A stretch of DNA of 64,000 bases from Puffinus mauretanicus (Eukaryota > Chordata > Aves > Procellariiformes > Procellariidae), in assembly GCA_023333565.1 (NCBI GenBank), contig JAJKFH010004053.1, forward strand, positions 434,001 through 498,000. Reading direction: 5' to 3'. Positions 24,901-39,356 of this stretch are shown in pieces (the first letter of the stretch is position 1; each line of letters begins with the position of its first letter). The position numbers and the translations under genes are program-made. Under the pieces are notes generated by a model. It was given only the letters and a program-made list of their open reading frames with translations. It did not search any database and was not told the origin of the DNA.

Positions 24901-27900
24901 ATCTTGAAAATCATCTGTTTAAATGAAAACACCATCCAAGAAGATGGTCAGATCAGGAAAGTGAAGCCAGGCAGATTAAAAACAAAAAGTAACTCATTAC
25001 CAGACAGGGAACGTCAGTCTAGCATCAAGATTCCCCCAGTGAACCAAACTAGGAAAGGAGGTTGAATTTTTTAAAGATAGACTCTCCTTTATCTCTAGGT
25101 GAGAGAAAGGAGGGGATTTAAGCATATAGAGCAGTAAACCAGATCCTGCATCTACAGTTTCTTGTACTAAGTGAAAGCTTGGAGTTCCTGCAAAGCGGGT
25201 GCTGGGGGTCTCTGGTGCCTCAGGAAGGCGCAGGGAAGCCCGAGCCCCTCCTGGTGCCGCTTCTGGCCGACAGCGTGCTGACGGGACCCCACCTCACACT
25301 GCTCACCGCGCAGCCGAAACTACGGCCTCGTGTTAAGCATTAAGAGACCACGAACCCTTTTTTTTTGATCAAGGAGAAGACAGGAAAGAGATCGGACCTG
25401 GAGAGAGCCCAAACTAAAGGAAGCTCAAGGGAAAATGTGGTTTCGTTTGCAGTGCGCCATATGGCAGGAAAAAGTCCCGTCAGAACTCCCTTTCTGGTAG
25501 CTAAATTAACTAGGGCTGTGCTGGGATGGGATGCAATTTGACATTTACCTTCTTTTGTTATTTACGGCTGTCAGTTTGGAATACAATGCCCCAAAAGCAG
25601 CCTCAGAATATCTCCTGTTCATTTATTTATTTTTATCTAGCTCTGCATTCAGGGATTGCCGCGAACCACATGCAAGGAAATAAGATGCATGAGTAATTGT
25701 CACTTCTGTATTCTTTTGAAATAAAATACATTTTATTATTCAGCATATCTGTCATCCTTATCTCCTCTCTCAGCTCTAGAAGTTCCAGCTCTAAGTACCT
25801 ATTGTAAATCATGCGTATAAATTCTGATACTCCCAGCATCTCAGAGTATATATTTTCCATATGTCTCAGCGCATGCTGCTTCATTTGGGGTATGAAACAT
25901 GCAGCAGAGAACCAATTTGTCTTTTTATTGAATCAAGCCCTTAAAAACAAAAAAAAATGGAGATACATGGTGAAAGGACCTATAAAAATTCCAGCAAAAA
26001 GCAAAGACTAAGCGATGAATAAATTCATCTCAGTAAACTGTGCCTGCAAAGACCAAGTCAAATTCACGATTTTCTCAAAGGCAGTAGTAAATACTAATAT
26101 TCCATTTATGTAATATTTTCTCCCAATTCTCCTATGCGTTTAGGGCAGACACTTGATACAGTGTCAGCGTAATATTAGGAAAAAGGAAAACACACAACTG
26201 TACAGGTCATCAAGATATGTCAGTCAGCTCCAGTATCTCAGCTCTGTCTATTATTTACCTTTTTGTTCTAATCTACTTTTTGTAAAGGTGCATCCCTAGT
26301 TCTGTTGTTGATGGAATGCACAGTTCTCATTTGGGCAGGCAGCTGGCAAGCACAATGTTATATGTGATGAAAGTGAAAACCAACACATTGGAAAGGCTCG
26401 AGCCCCAGTAAATGAATTACCAAATCTATATAAATTGAGCATTGACATCTGTACTCTGGACATTTCCTCTTCCTGATCCAGCCTTGACATGTCGAGTTCG
26501 CCAATGCGGATGGAATAGTTTATGCCAAAATAAAAAGGCCAGATTAGACGATCTAATAGTCATTTTGAACTTGTTCTGTAACTTCCATTCGGAGCACAAA
26601 AAAACTGGGTGTGCTACCAAGCGAATTCACTGTTAGGAGCTATAGTTTCCTCATTATCTAACAGGATTTGGCTGAAGAATCGAAGTGTGTATTTAAAGCA
26701 GTGGTTTGACTCAGTGATTGCCAAGACACTTTCCTGGAGACTGTGAAGGGCACCCTTTGATGCCAGCTGGACTGTTCACTTTGAAAGCAAAGGATGACAA
26801 TCCTGAAAAATATTTTACCCCTTAAATCCGTGCCTCTGAGCAAAAACATCCACCTAGGCCCATATCCGTAACCTGGAAGAGGGGGCAGAGTCATGTTATG
26901 GAGCAGGTGGGCAAGGACTCACCAGTGACTATTGAGCTGCTGGAGAAAAGAAGAGCAGGGAGGGGCTATTCAGCTGCAGCAGCGCTGGCTGCAGAGGTTT
27001 CAAGCCTGCTAGCTTGCTAGTGAAATCCACTTGCTATTTTTCAGGAGATCAAGAAAGAAAGGCAGAGGTGGGCAAAATTACCTGAGAAAAACTGCCTTTG
27101 GAGAGAAAGTGGCTTAGGAAATCCTGTCTTCTCAGAGCAGACTAGAGAGCAAGGTAGTTTAGCCACAAACTGTCTGACAGTTTAGAGGTTATCAGAGGAT
27201 AAGGAATTCTCCTGGTGGGGGAAAAAGGGTGGTTTGTGGGCTTGAAGAATGTTAAAATCAAAAAACCAAGCAAAACCACACGCATAAAACAAACTCATTC
27301 CTCAGTAGTTCCAGACTGAGAAAGAACCTCCTGTTGTACTGGAGGATGATGTATTGTTACCTTAATTCGAAAATATATTCTCTAATCCCATTCTTCAATC
27401 AAGCTGGACAAGCATCTTCAAGCTTTATTTCTGCTCCATGTTTGTCTAAAGATGAAGACTGCAAAATCCTGATTAAGTATACAGAAGAATGAACTACAGT
27501 TCAAGATAAGAGCAATGAGTGGACATCCCTTACATTGATCTCCCTGCAACAGCTCTTTTTGTGTTCAAGATGACAAATTAACAGGAAAGCTAAAATGAAT
27601 TCTTGAAGCTTTATATTTTATATCACAAAGTTTGTTTGCAAAATATCCATTCTTTATTCCTCTACTGAACTGTTCCTTTCAGACAAAATAGGAAGTTGCT
27701 GAACTATCATTTTAAAAATTATTGCTCATACTACAGTATTTGACACATCTTAGGAAGCAAAGAAATACTGGGCAAAGTGGTGATATGTCAGCTGGAGACT
27801 TTTCTTTAAGATGCCTTTAAGATGCCTTGGTCACTGGGCCCAAGAGTACCACTCTTCACTGTTGACAATTGGGTACCCAGGTTCCTTTGAAAGGGTTACA

Positions 27901-30900
27901 GCCTTAGTGTTTTTTAATCTACAAGCAAAAGAAAGGTCTACATTTCACCCACTATCAATTCTAGTAGCTGAGAATGGGGAAGAAGAGAAAGATATCACGA
28001 ACGTTGAGAAATCATCTCCTACCATTGGGAGAAAAGAAGAGAGACTGTCTGTTAAAAGCAGGATAACTCTTAATGTATAAATCCAGAGTTTTCCATACAT
28101 AAACCATTTGGCCTGATTAATCTGTGCATCAAATACTTAAATCAAGGAGATTCATATTGACCGTTTCTGGACAGGACTGTAACTGTTACCAACAGTGCTA
28201 CTTAACACACATGTAGAGACCAATCTCTCTATTCCCTCAGGACACTGTAAGAGCACAGAGATCCATCTGCTTGCAGATTTTGCCGTACAAAGGCCCCAGC
28301 GATAGCCCTCACCAAAGCCCAGGAAGGAAATTGAGGTACTGGTGAGGAACTGGGTAATGCAGCTTCAACATTTGTCTCAGTCATAAGGTAAGATGCCAAA
28401 CACTTGCTGAGGGATAGCAATTTTTCAACAAATACAGTTTTGTTTTTACATTTCACTTCCTATATATTATGGCAGAAAGCAAAAGAAAATCTGTCCCGGC
28501 AGAAAAATTGTAATGACTGTTTTGCAAGTCTCTCTTAAAGGTTAGTAGGAGTCAAAGACTATAGTGCAGCAAGGCTCAAACCTCATTGTAAGAATTTTAG
28601 ACATCAGAAATCACTGTATATGACTGAAAGCCCTTGGCTGCAACAATTACATATTTTCTACTTATCCTTACCAAGATGAAGTTTGCATAGGACCCAAAAT
28701 CTAGAGAGGGAAGTGAAAGATAAAATAAACCTCTTTCAGGTTGTATGGACTTCCCGATTCATCATTTTCTTCATCACAACAAAATTGGAAGAGTTGCACC
28801 ACCAAAAAAGGCAGGGGATAGATAGTAGAAAGAATATACTGTGCATTTGTTGGGTATCCCCAAATGGAGATGCAACATATACAGGAGGGATATAGAAAGA
28901 GGTAGGTTATTTAAAAGGCTAGATGAAAGTCCTAGAGGAGGAAATCTGTTTTAGACAGTCAAGGGGAGATCCAGCTATGAATGCTACAGGTCATGATCTG
29001 TAGGAGGATATGATGGTGTTTAAGGTAGCAAGAAGGGGTCTTGGTCCCTTGGCTAGCCACATCCAAGAACTATAAAGCAAAGTCTACCCTGGCAGTAACA
29101 AACAGACAGCCATGCCTATGCGGCACCATTCTGATATCAGCAGCAGTGAGGTCATGTTACTGTTTAACTCCTCCCAGGTATCTTGCTTGCAGCAAAATTA
29201 AATATCTTGAGAGCCCACATTGTCACCTCAGCCCCACAGCTCAAAGGTGGTCTTTGAACATTGCACCACAACTTGCCAGATTCTTATGGTACACCTATGC
29301 TGCTAAATCACAGAAGATTTCCCACTGCTTATTTGGTATTTCCTCACACAGTTTAAGCCTGCATTTACTACCCTCTCTAAAAAAATCCTGGTCACTTTTC
29401 TGCAGACACTTCAGTCCATAAAGTACAGACTGCGCCAAAAGGCAACAGAAACAACCACCATGTGGTGTGCTCCAGCTGTGTCCCAAGTTTTGCAGGGTTA
29501 AGCACTCGCTCCTTCCCCAGGGACTGCAAGAGCCTGGGTACCACGCACGGAAATGCTGCTCTGAAGGGCAGCAACACGCAGGGCCCCGAGGAGAACCAAG
29601 GCCAGGTACCACCTTGGTACCAGACAGCCAGTTGGCTCTGGAGAAGCTAATCCTAAAGAAAATGGTTATGAACTATATCAAGATCCTTGGTTTTCTTTTA
29701 TTTAGCAATAGATGTAGCCTTAGTGTCGAAAAAAGTGTCTAAAAAGTCTTGGAGCCAATATTTTGAGGATGCAGACCCTTGCCACAGAAGAACAGGGAAG
29801 GAGGGTAGGGTTTATATATAAAAAAGGGGGGCACCTTGGCAAGAAGATTAAAATCAGCTCTGCACACAAAAAATTAATCCAATCTCTTTTAATTCTGCTG
29901 CCAAATTATGTAGGAGGATTGAGAAACTTGTAGGCAAACAGATTTGTCTGGAGAAAAGATGGTATTTTCTTGAAAAGGTTTTTTTTGCTTGGTTCTCATT
30001 TTGCTTATTTGATGGACTTAGTAACCAAGCTGAGCAGGCCTGGATAGAAGTTATTTAGGGGTCCTGCTGAGACAGCTGCTTGAGGGCCTAAATATGCTAC
30101 AACAGTCTTGATGGGCCTGAGTAAGAGTGGCTGTAAAACGTTTAGAAGGGTGCAGTATTCTCATTCTGGGATCCCTAGAAGTTGGTGACTACTACCCTGT
30201 AGGCTATGTATCTCCCATGGACATTCTTTGTGACATCTCCTTTGCCTTTCTCCCCATCTTTCACATCAAAGGACTTACATTTGCAGCCTTCGGGCTATTA
30301 AACTTATTAAAATACATATTCTTCAAGATGGAAAGGCTGCTGATCTGGCTTCTGTAAAGATGTCAGAAAAAATCACCTTTCCTCTGAGTCAGAATAAAAT
30401 CAAATTATACTCAGAGTAGATTAGATTAGAGAAGGTCTGTTTCTTAAAGTACCTTATCTGTTCTCTTCTCATTGTAGTCAGTCAAAGCAGGCGGATTCAC
30501 CAAATGCTGTTTATATCTGTGAGCCTCACGCTTGCATAGGGATCAAACTCTGATCCGGTAAATGTTTAACTCATTCCAGAATGATATGTATAATCTTCAT
30601 CTGACTCCAAAGCAGAGGATTTTAGCAAAAAAAGCAAGTAAACTGAGATGGGTGTGTAAGTGCATTAATGGCTCCTACTAAGTCCCAGTGATGCTCTTAC
30701 AAGTACACAGGCTATAATGGATCCACAGTAGACAAGAGGCAATGCATAGCGGTTCATGCATCATCCTGATGGCAAAACAGAAACAGTGCTTGTTGACGAG
30801 ATCAGGGAATTGAACTTCTTTCAAAAATGGCTTAGCTGTGCAGGAGCTGCCATGGAGGTCTAGCGGGCACGAGTGGGATGAAAGCTCACGTTCAAAGGAG

Positions 30901-30921
30901 CTCAGTGCTTGAGGACTCCCC
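18954..30921. other. non-coding stretch, no gene seen
   Basis: No recognisable gene. A pyrimidine-rich zone with several successive YYYCAG motifs lies at about 19600-19735. A small GC- and CpG-richer patch lies at about 25190-25330. Exon-like segments on the minus strand at 21710-21761 and 26923-26939 are treated as findings. The overlapping plus- and minus-strand open frames at about 29040-29650 (up to 126 codons) show no known domain and are probably fortuitous. Confidence 0.55.
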
Positions 30922-30985
30922 CAGAAGGGAACTCAAGAAGGCATCTAGTCCTGTCCCCAGCCCGAAGGCAGTAGCAGCTACACCT
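30922..30985 (-). mobile_element. possible old CR1/L3 3' end (minus strand)
   Basis: The plus strand reads GGAACTCAAGAAGGCATC then TAGTCCTGTCCCC. This resembles the reverse complement of the old CR1/L3 3' UTR, where a 'GAGGTCATCTAGTCCAGTCCCCTG' sequence is usual. No octamer tail is left and identity falls off on both sides. If correct it is an ancient, heavily mutated fragment. The call depends on memory of the consensus. Confidence 0.35.
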
Positions 30986-32518
30986 CCACATTAAGTGAGG
31001 ACCGCTCAGTTTTCAGGGAGAGGCAGTATATTTTATCTCATCACCTGAGAGAGTCAGAAGCCGCAGGTGAGCTTCCAGCCTCACACACCAGGGTGAAGGG
31101 TGCACATGAGTGTTTACTGCTTTTTCTGACTGTATCGGTTGACATTACAAAAGATAATGCCTCTCCCTGCAAACTCAGCATCCCTTATATCATTAAACAG
31201 TCACTGCTATAACAGCAGCAGTTGTGTGCATGTCATTGTCTTTCTTACTATTCTCTTCCATTACATGGGTGGGGTTACTGCTCCAAGACGTGTTATAGTC
31301 TGGTGGAAACACGGCACGGGAAGTTGTTAAACTCTTAAATAAAACATTCTCATGCCACTGGAAAGAATAAACCCAAGAATTTTAAACAAAAGGGAGTTCC
31401 TCCTTGCCCTTTTGATAGGCGACATCACCCTCTCAAGAAGTGAAAATCTAGATAAATATTATTATATTATCTCTTAGATAGCCCTAAGAGGCAGCCTATG
31501 AGCCATCTCAAAGAGCCTGTAAATTAAAAATTTCACAACTAAATCAAAGTTGCATCATTTTTCCATATAACCATTTACCACTTTTATCTTTGTCCAACCC
31601 CCCCTGTTGTTCCTGCATTTTCCTGGGTTCACTTAGTTCTTTTAAGCTTTCTGATTAACTAGACAGGCATTTAAGTAACGCACAAAATAGAAATAATAAA
31701 TATTAAATAATTAGGACACAGTTCTTTTAGTTCCTTTATCATTATCCTGCCTTAGCTTTATAAGCTGTATTTTTATCATTCTAATACACTAAGCGTGTTT
31801 GCTTGGAGACATCTATTGTTATTGAGCTTTTTTTCATTACTTTCTGAAAACTAAACATATTTAATACTTTATGTAAGCATTTGTAAAAATACAAACTATG
31901 TTTAGGACCTGTTTTTTAAAGAAGATCTTTCAGTCAAAATAAGTTCAAATGCATAACATTGAGAGGTAGCCGCTTTTTTTTGTGCCCTATACATTTATAC
32001 AGAAAAACTAATTTCCATATAAAAATGTCACAGTTTTTAAGACTATCTTTCTGATATTAGACATCTGATTAGATAACATTTGCTATGTATATATCTAAGA
32101 CCTTTCAGAACTATAAACAAAACCTTTACCGCAGTGAAAAACTTTCAGGAACATGGGACACCAAACTTTTAATTCTCACTCATCTAATTTAATCATCAGT
32201 TGAAAATACAGTGGTTGGTTGCATATTTTGCACCAAAGGGGACAGAGTACCATAAATTGCCAGGAGAAAGAAAATTATTTCTAGCAGTGTGTATTTATTA
32301 AAGCTCAGCCACCTGAAGCAGCTGAGAGGTTTGGAATATTGGTGTCTCTGACAGGCACAAATTAGTGAATGGTCAATGGTGTTTAAGTATAATTCATCTT
32401 CTGCCTCTGAACGCTGCCATGTGATTATCAGCTCCACATCTGCTGGATGCTCACCTAATTTACACATAAACAGTGCTCACGACTGCTGCTTGTGTCTCAG
32501 TTTAAGTTTTGGAATTTT

Positions 32519-32600
32519 TTCCTCTACAATAGGAAAAAATGAACTTTAATAATAGGAACTTTTATAATTGGAACTTTCTTCCTCTATAATAAGAAAAAAA
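32519..32600 (+). repeat. tandem duplication with 60-bp period
   Basis: A 21-nt word beginning TTCCTCTA and ending in a run of A occurs at 32519-32539 and again at 32579-32599 with two mismatches. Between the copies lie two related TTATAATNGGAAC-type words. This is an old local duplication with partial decay. Confidence 0.7.
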
Positions 32601-35600
32601 AAGAGAGAAAATATGTAAGAAAAGAGAAGAAATTCAACACATGAAGGACAGAAAGATGGGAGAAAGGGATAGATGTTAGAAATGCCATTTTATTGTATTC
32701 TGAGAAGTCATGAGGATCTGACATTAGATCAGAGATGAAAGACATCACCTCAAGGCTACCTTCTTCATCAGCAATACCTTGCACCTTGCATAGGCCTTGT
32801 TTTAAGAACAGGGAAAATCAGATAATTGTAAGATAAATTTGAGTGGTGAGGATGAATAAATGTTTGATTATCTCAGCTACCACCTTATTTACTTGAATTT
32901 ATCTAGCATATATATGTATATTCTAACAGCATAGATTGATGAGACCACTTCTTCTCCTTAGCCCCTTACCGCAGTGTAAAATTTATTTGAATGAGGGCAA
33001 ACTTTGCTTGAATTTCCAAAAATGGGAGAAGGGAAGGGAGACAGCTCAAAGCCATGTAATTATAATAGCAAGCATCTCAAACACTGAAAAAGCTATGCAA
33101 TATGACTCATCAATCTGAATCCAAGAAATCACTCAAAAGGCAACCTCAGCCTTTTAGAAGTGGCATTAGAGTAACTTATGGAGACCTCTGCAATGATATG
33201 CAATAGTATCAGGCTCCTATGAAAGCTGAAGAAATAAAATACAATTTCAAGCATGATAGCAGTCCATTCCAACCCACCTCAAAGCTCAAAATTGTCTCAT
33301 AAAATAGCATTAGCATTTTTGCAGACAAACCGGGCAGGCAACTTAGATAAACATTTTCACTGGCACAAAAACATTTTCAGCAAATAACATGTTCCTCAAA
33401 ACAGTTTGTTCATTAGAAGGCAGAAAAACTGGAGTATTCTTCTCTTGAAGAAAATGTTGCATACAACTCTATTTGCAATCTTTTCTAAATCCTGCCTGTG
33501 GGGTGGAAGCCCACAGTGCTAAGGAGTCACATCAGATGTCCAGTGTCATGGCAGCGTACGCTTAAATAAACCAAGCCTTGGGACAACTTAAAACTACAGA
33601 GCAGCAGATGCAATGAGAAGAATGCTGAATTATTCTGACTGTTAGGCAGGAATAAGTTAACCTATCATAGAGAGTGACTGAAAGAATATTTGATCCCTCC
33701 TGGTTTCCTTTGGAGCACCTTCGTTCATTTGATGTCCAGATGCCAGCTATGATCACCTCTATTAGTATGAGCAAAAATCAGTATCTACAGACTCACTCTC
33801 TCCAGAAACCCCAATACACAGACTAGCAGACTTCTCATTGTATTACTTATTTTTAAAAAAGCTTTTCTTATAAAATATATCTTAAAAGCAACAGACAATA
33901 AGGCACACACTCTTTCTGTAAAAGCTGTGGTCAGATACTCTCATAAAAGCGGTGTTCTCTTGCAGCCTCCAAGTAAGAAAATATATTAACAAAGGAAAAT
34001 CAAGTAGCCTGATGTAACAATTCAGTAATCTCATTTTACTGGCCAGATCATTCATTTGTACTGTGATTAAATATTGAAGCTCTTAAACCGCAGAGATACT
34101 TCCCAGCTGCTTCTGTTTGCTGTCTTATCTGATTGAAAAGGTGCTCCAAGCCATGGTCCTCTGGGCTCTGGCAAGCAGATCACTTCAGGATCTGCCATCG
34201 ACATAGCTCCTACAGTAGACCCAATTCTGTACTGGCCCAAAGGGACAGAAAACGGGCAGCAAACTCTGTTGGGTACGCAACCAGATAAACACAGTCTTGC
34301 CTACAGGGGAAGGTGGTGGTGGTGCTGCTGCCTTCTCCTCCTCTCGCTGTCACCTAGGTGTGCATGCGTCTTTCCTTCTCCCCTCCCCACTCCTGCTTTG
34401 GCACTATTTTAAATTGTGCTTAGGACCAGTTTGATCTAAGCTCAGGTCACCCCAAGTCAGCAGAGTCTTTTGCACTGCCCTCCCCAGTCCTCCTGCACGA
34501 CGCAGCGGCAGCGGAGCCGATGGCAGTACGGGAGCAAGCGAAGCACTGCCTGCTCTAGGCTTCCTACGCAGAGGAACACCAGCGATGAACAAAGACCTTC
34601 CGATTAAACACTGAGTTATATTGCAGCAGTAATAAAGGGCTAATTTAGAGGACCTCTCATTTCCTTTTATTATACCACAATTTCCTTTTGCAGGCATACG
34701 TTGCTTTCTCTCTGGCTCTGCAAAGCAAGTCAGACCTGCGCTGGTGAAGAGCTGTCTTGTGCACCCTGAAATTTCTGAGGGCTGTGCTTGGACAGCCAGA
34801 ATTTCCTCTAGCTGGATCTAATTCTATTTAGAACCTCTGCTTTTTGTTTCCTATGAATAAGATTACAAACACTCTGTGGAATGAGTAAGAATTATTTTAC
34901 CACTTTCTTTACATCAGTTTTATAAGAAAATAGAGAATAATCAAATGTCCAAACTATCTTAGGGAAGAAATTTAAAAAGGATACTACAAAAGATTTTCCT
35001 TTATCCACACACAAGGCATTAACGCTTCATGAAGACGAGACTAAATTGGCACTCAGACTCTATGTAAAGATCTGAAATCTGTCTTTACCAAATGCTAACT
35101 TTTCTTAGGCTTATGTTTAACTTTGGCAGGCATGGATTCGATAGAGAATATTTCTCGATAATTATGTGTTTGTTGTATTATTCAGAAATTGGGTTTGGAT
35201 TTCCTTAACGCTATTTTCTATTTCTTAAGTAACAAAGACCAAGTACAACTTTCCATGGAAAACTGACCCTCTTAAAAAAGCTATAGTGCACCCTCATCTT
35301 GTAAATCCCTGCCTGGCGTACTGCCTCAGCAACAAACTGCACAAAGCTAAACAGACTTTATCACCTAAGGGGTCATTTTCGAACTTTGCCCACTGAAGGT
35401 GAAATGCTACCTGAATTCCTTACATGGGGGATACTGAACTAGAAGGGCAGTTTCCTGACTTAGGGTGGACTCCATCTAACTGAACTTAGGTGTTTAAAAT
35501 TAAGGCATTCACGTTTCCGGGGCAGACATTTGATATTCATCTGATAAAACACAGATGGCTATTTTAGTATGAGAAGTATTGCCTTCTTGAGTTGCCTTTT

Positions 35601-38465
35601 CTTTTTTACTCACTGTTAACAGGGCCTAGGGTAAATAGCTCACATTCAGTAGTCTTTCAGACCTCAAAAATTAAACAAAATGGATTCCACTCATAGTCCT
35701 TATGGTGTCTTGAAGCTGTAGAGTAAACCCATACAGCAAAACATTTCTTCTTTGTTTCACCAAGATTTCAGCCTCTTCTACACTGGAATTTAATCTGATA
35801 TATTTGATTTTTACAATCCACATAGACTTGTTTCAAGTCTCTTCTTGAAAACATTCCAATATCATCACTAAGCATTCAGATTTTGAAATCACGCAAAGCA
35901 AACCAAGAAATATTCTGTACCTCATGAGAGCAAAACAGTTATATGCATGTTTACTCAAAAGTACTGATTTAGTCTTCTAATGTACATGTGAATCTAAAGC
36001 ACCTAGCTGAATGGAGAACATGAAAAACTTAGGAATTGGCCCCAGCATACCTCTTTGCTGTTGAACATAGGCATCAACAGGCTTTGAATAACTAATAGAA
36101 CTACAGTTGAAAATCTTTTTCTTAGAGTTAGACCAGAATAATGATTATTCGCTATTTTAGAAAAAAGTCTTAAGAAAAACCAAGTTCTTGTCTGAAGAAA
36201 GTGATGGCGGAACTGTCAACTACAGCAAGAACCATCAATGCAGGTGATACATTATAGGTAGGCATGCCAAAACCTCTCCAGCAGCACTGATAATCTATCT
36301 AAGCAATGCCTCCGATAAAATACTTCTGAGAAGAGAGATTAACACATTCACCAGATCAGTATTATCCTTGCCCTGAGCATGTGACAGTAAAAGCAGAGTT
36401 TTATACACATATAACCAAAGCATACCAATTATGGTCTGAGTTTAAAATTTCTGGAACGACTAACTGAGGGATATGAGATAAAAAACCCTGCTGCAATTGA
36501 GTTATTGAAAACGTTAGATTTTCAGTGTGAATAAGGTGATTCTAAAGTTGTGATATCATCAGAACAGAGCTGCAGCCAAGTCTAAATTCTCCTATTCATT
36601 TGCAGTAAACTGTACATTTCCTGACCCACCATATGAATGATTATTTCAGTGGTGTTGCTGCCTGTCCAGATCCTATGCAAAATAGAAAATTTTCTGTCTG
36701 GTTTGACGTGTCAAGCACTATGCTGCGAAACACAAGACAAATATCACAGAGTACACCTTCTTTGCACACATCTTTCTTTCCACCCAGAAATTATACTAAT
36801 GCAATACCCAAAGGAGTTTATGCGAGGAGTCTAAGTGTTTACCAGGTTGGTCGGTACAGTAGCAGGAGCCCTGTCCGCGTTGCCACATGTTCAGAAAACC
36901 ATAGGCAAATGTCCACTGCATAAATATAGATCAGCTCCAAAGTGCACATGCATGAAGTCTTCCCTTCCCGGGATGCCTGCCTATGCACTGAGCAGACTGC
37001 GAGCATTTGGATGCAGTAAATCTGATGCATTCTTTTGCGTGTCAGACTTTCTGCCCATGCCCAGATCAACTCAATGGCACATACACAGTTATTGCTATCC
37101 CAGATAAAACAGACTCATTCTGCAAAGGACTAGCATATGCTCTTGTGTTTGTGGCGCCTGTATATTTTCAGTTCTCTGAAGTGCTAAAATGGACGTCAAC
37201 ATAATGCTGTTTAAAGTTACAGCATAAGTTATGTTGCTTATAACTGCCGAGGAGCTCATCCTTTCCACCCAGGAAGGGGAAGAAAGGACCATGGAGTTTT
37301 TTCTCTAGGAGCTCCATACAGTAAGTACCCTTTGCAATCTGGTTCTGGTGATAATATCTGCTGTGGGGCTGGTGAAGGTACAAGGCAAAATCTCTCCTTA
37401 AAGATTCAGTTCCAAAATATGCATTTTGTAATTTTAACTACATTCACCCACATTAAATATCAGATAAAGAAAACAAATGGAAACATTGTGAATTTGCATA
37501 AGACACATGCAGTGCAAGGAAGTTTGTGAATTAATAGGAAGACACTGTTTATTCCAAAAGAGAAAGTTTTTTTTAAGAAAATAAAAAAGAATAAACCATT
37601 TGGAATATGCCATATCTTCAGTGTTGTTGCTCCTCATCAGAGAGTATTACTCTATTAAGATAAATAGTATCTACAGATTACCTATAGGAAAAATACATTC
37701 TATAATGTATGTAATGAATTTTTAGTAAGGCTGTTAAAGGAAAGGAGATACAAGCAATCTTGTATCCATACTGAAGAAAAAGAAGGTACACTTAGCTTCC
37801 AACTCAGCCACTCCTGGATTTTGGAGGAAATCAAAAAATACAACTTGAGTAAATTGACTAAAATCAGTGATCATATCACTTGTATCTGTGGCATTCAGAC
37901 CCTACCAGTATTAAGTGCTGAAGTACATGTCCCATGTTTGAAAATTAAATCCTGGACACTTAAGTATACTTGACAGTGGAAGATAACCACATTGACTGCT
38001 ACAAAAATAAAACTGAAAAGATTTATTAGTGAAAGCTAATATTCAGAATGTAGGCAAAATGGTTGTATCTGTTTCAGTGGATTTGCACTTTTTTATGCAA
38101 GAAAGGTGTTTACTGATACTGAACTTCAAGTTAGTAAAGTCAAAGATGATGTCTTTCAGGTTTTTTGATGACTGAATCATTTCCTACCCTTTTAAAACAC
38201 CTTCTTTAGCAATTGGTGCGTGCCTTTCCTTAGCGCTTGAGTGTGACTACTTTTAAATCATCAGATTCAATTAGTGGCATCATGTTACCTAAAGAGCAAT
38301 GCTAAATCAGATAAAGAGAATAAGAGGGAGCACAAAGTGGTTTAGCGTGAAAAAGGATTAGATGCATTTATTATAAAATAGTTGCTTCTTTAAGGCAGTG
38401 TCCTACAAGTATTTGAAGACTACTAAAGCCATTTTTGGGAAAAGACATATTTTAACACGTAATGC

Positions 38466-38484
38466 AAAAAAAAAAAAAAAAAAA
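38466..38484 (+). repeat. poly(A) run, 19 nt
   Basis: Nineteen consecutive A residues followed by TTAAAA. No retrocopy is recognised upstream. Confidence 0.9.
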
Positions 38485-39332
38485 TTAAAATGTTAGGATT
38501 AAATCAGGATGAAGCACATTTATGCGTATTTCCAGAAAAAGCACCCTGCATTCAGCTATAGAATAATCTGGCAAGAGAACAAATACAAACCTCCTTTTCT
38601 GAGGGTTTTAAAACAGAAGTCAGTATTATTTCAATAATCCAGTAATAATACAGTAATTCCCTACTGAAATACAGGGAATGATCTTCTGTTTCCAGGAGAC
38701 AAGCACGATAAATCCTCCTATCCTTGCAGCCACAGGAACACTACTGTGTACGATGGGACCGACGTCTTCTACCAATGCTGTTTGAGCAAGGTAGGAATAC
38801 CAGAGATTCGTGCAAGTCGTACTTTTCTCCCCTTTACACTCCTTCCTGTGATACTGATACCCAAAATGACAGTGTTTACTGCTTCCTTCTATGCCAGACC
38901 CACTTGGGGATGTCTTAACACACTGCTTTTGTAAAGAATGAGAAATAAATGATCTTTATTTACAGCCCTGCTCTGGCTTGCACATCAACACAGCACAAGG
39001 CAGAGCACAATGCTCTCATCACGGTACGTAATGGCCTACCTTAACATTCCTATCAGGAGCTAAACATGCCATTTTACGATCTTTTTATTAAACAATGCAA
39101 TTATTATTGCACAGATGGCCTAGATACAGACTCTCATAACTGTATAATGTGCAAGGCGGTCAGATAAGTGATCAAGACTGTTATTACTTGTCTTTTAATC
39201 TCCTGTCAGCCAATCCAAAATTGCAATACATGAACTAATAGCTCCTTCAAACTTCGGATGTATGCCCCAGATAATAAATGACGTGGTAGCCATTCGACAA
39301 TCTACTTGACAAAACCACCAAGCTTTTAACAG

Positions 39333-39356
39333 TTTCAATAGTGATTTCAATAGTGA
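39333..39356 (+). repeat. 12-bp perfect tandem duplication
   Basis: The word TTTCAATAGTGA is present twice, head to tail, without mismatch. This points to a recent slippage or duplication event in non-coding DNA. Confidence 0.9.

Noticed and set aside
29041..29650. Overlapping 126-codon plus and 105-codon minus frames
   Set aside because: No domain, no splice or promoter context, and lengths within chance expectation for 64 kb on six frames.
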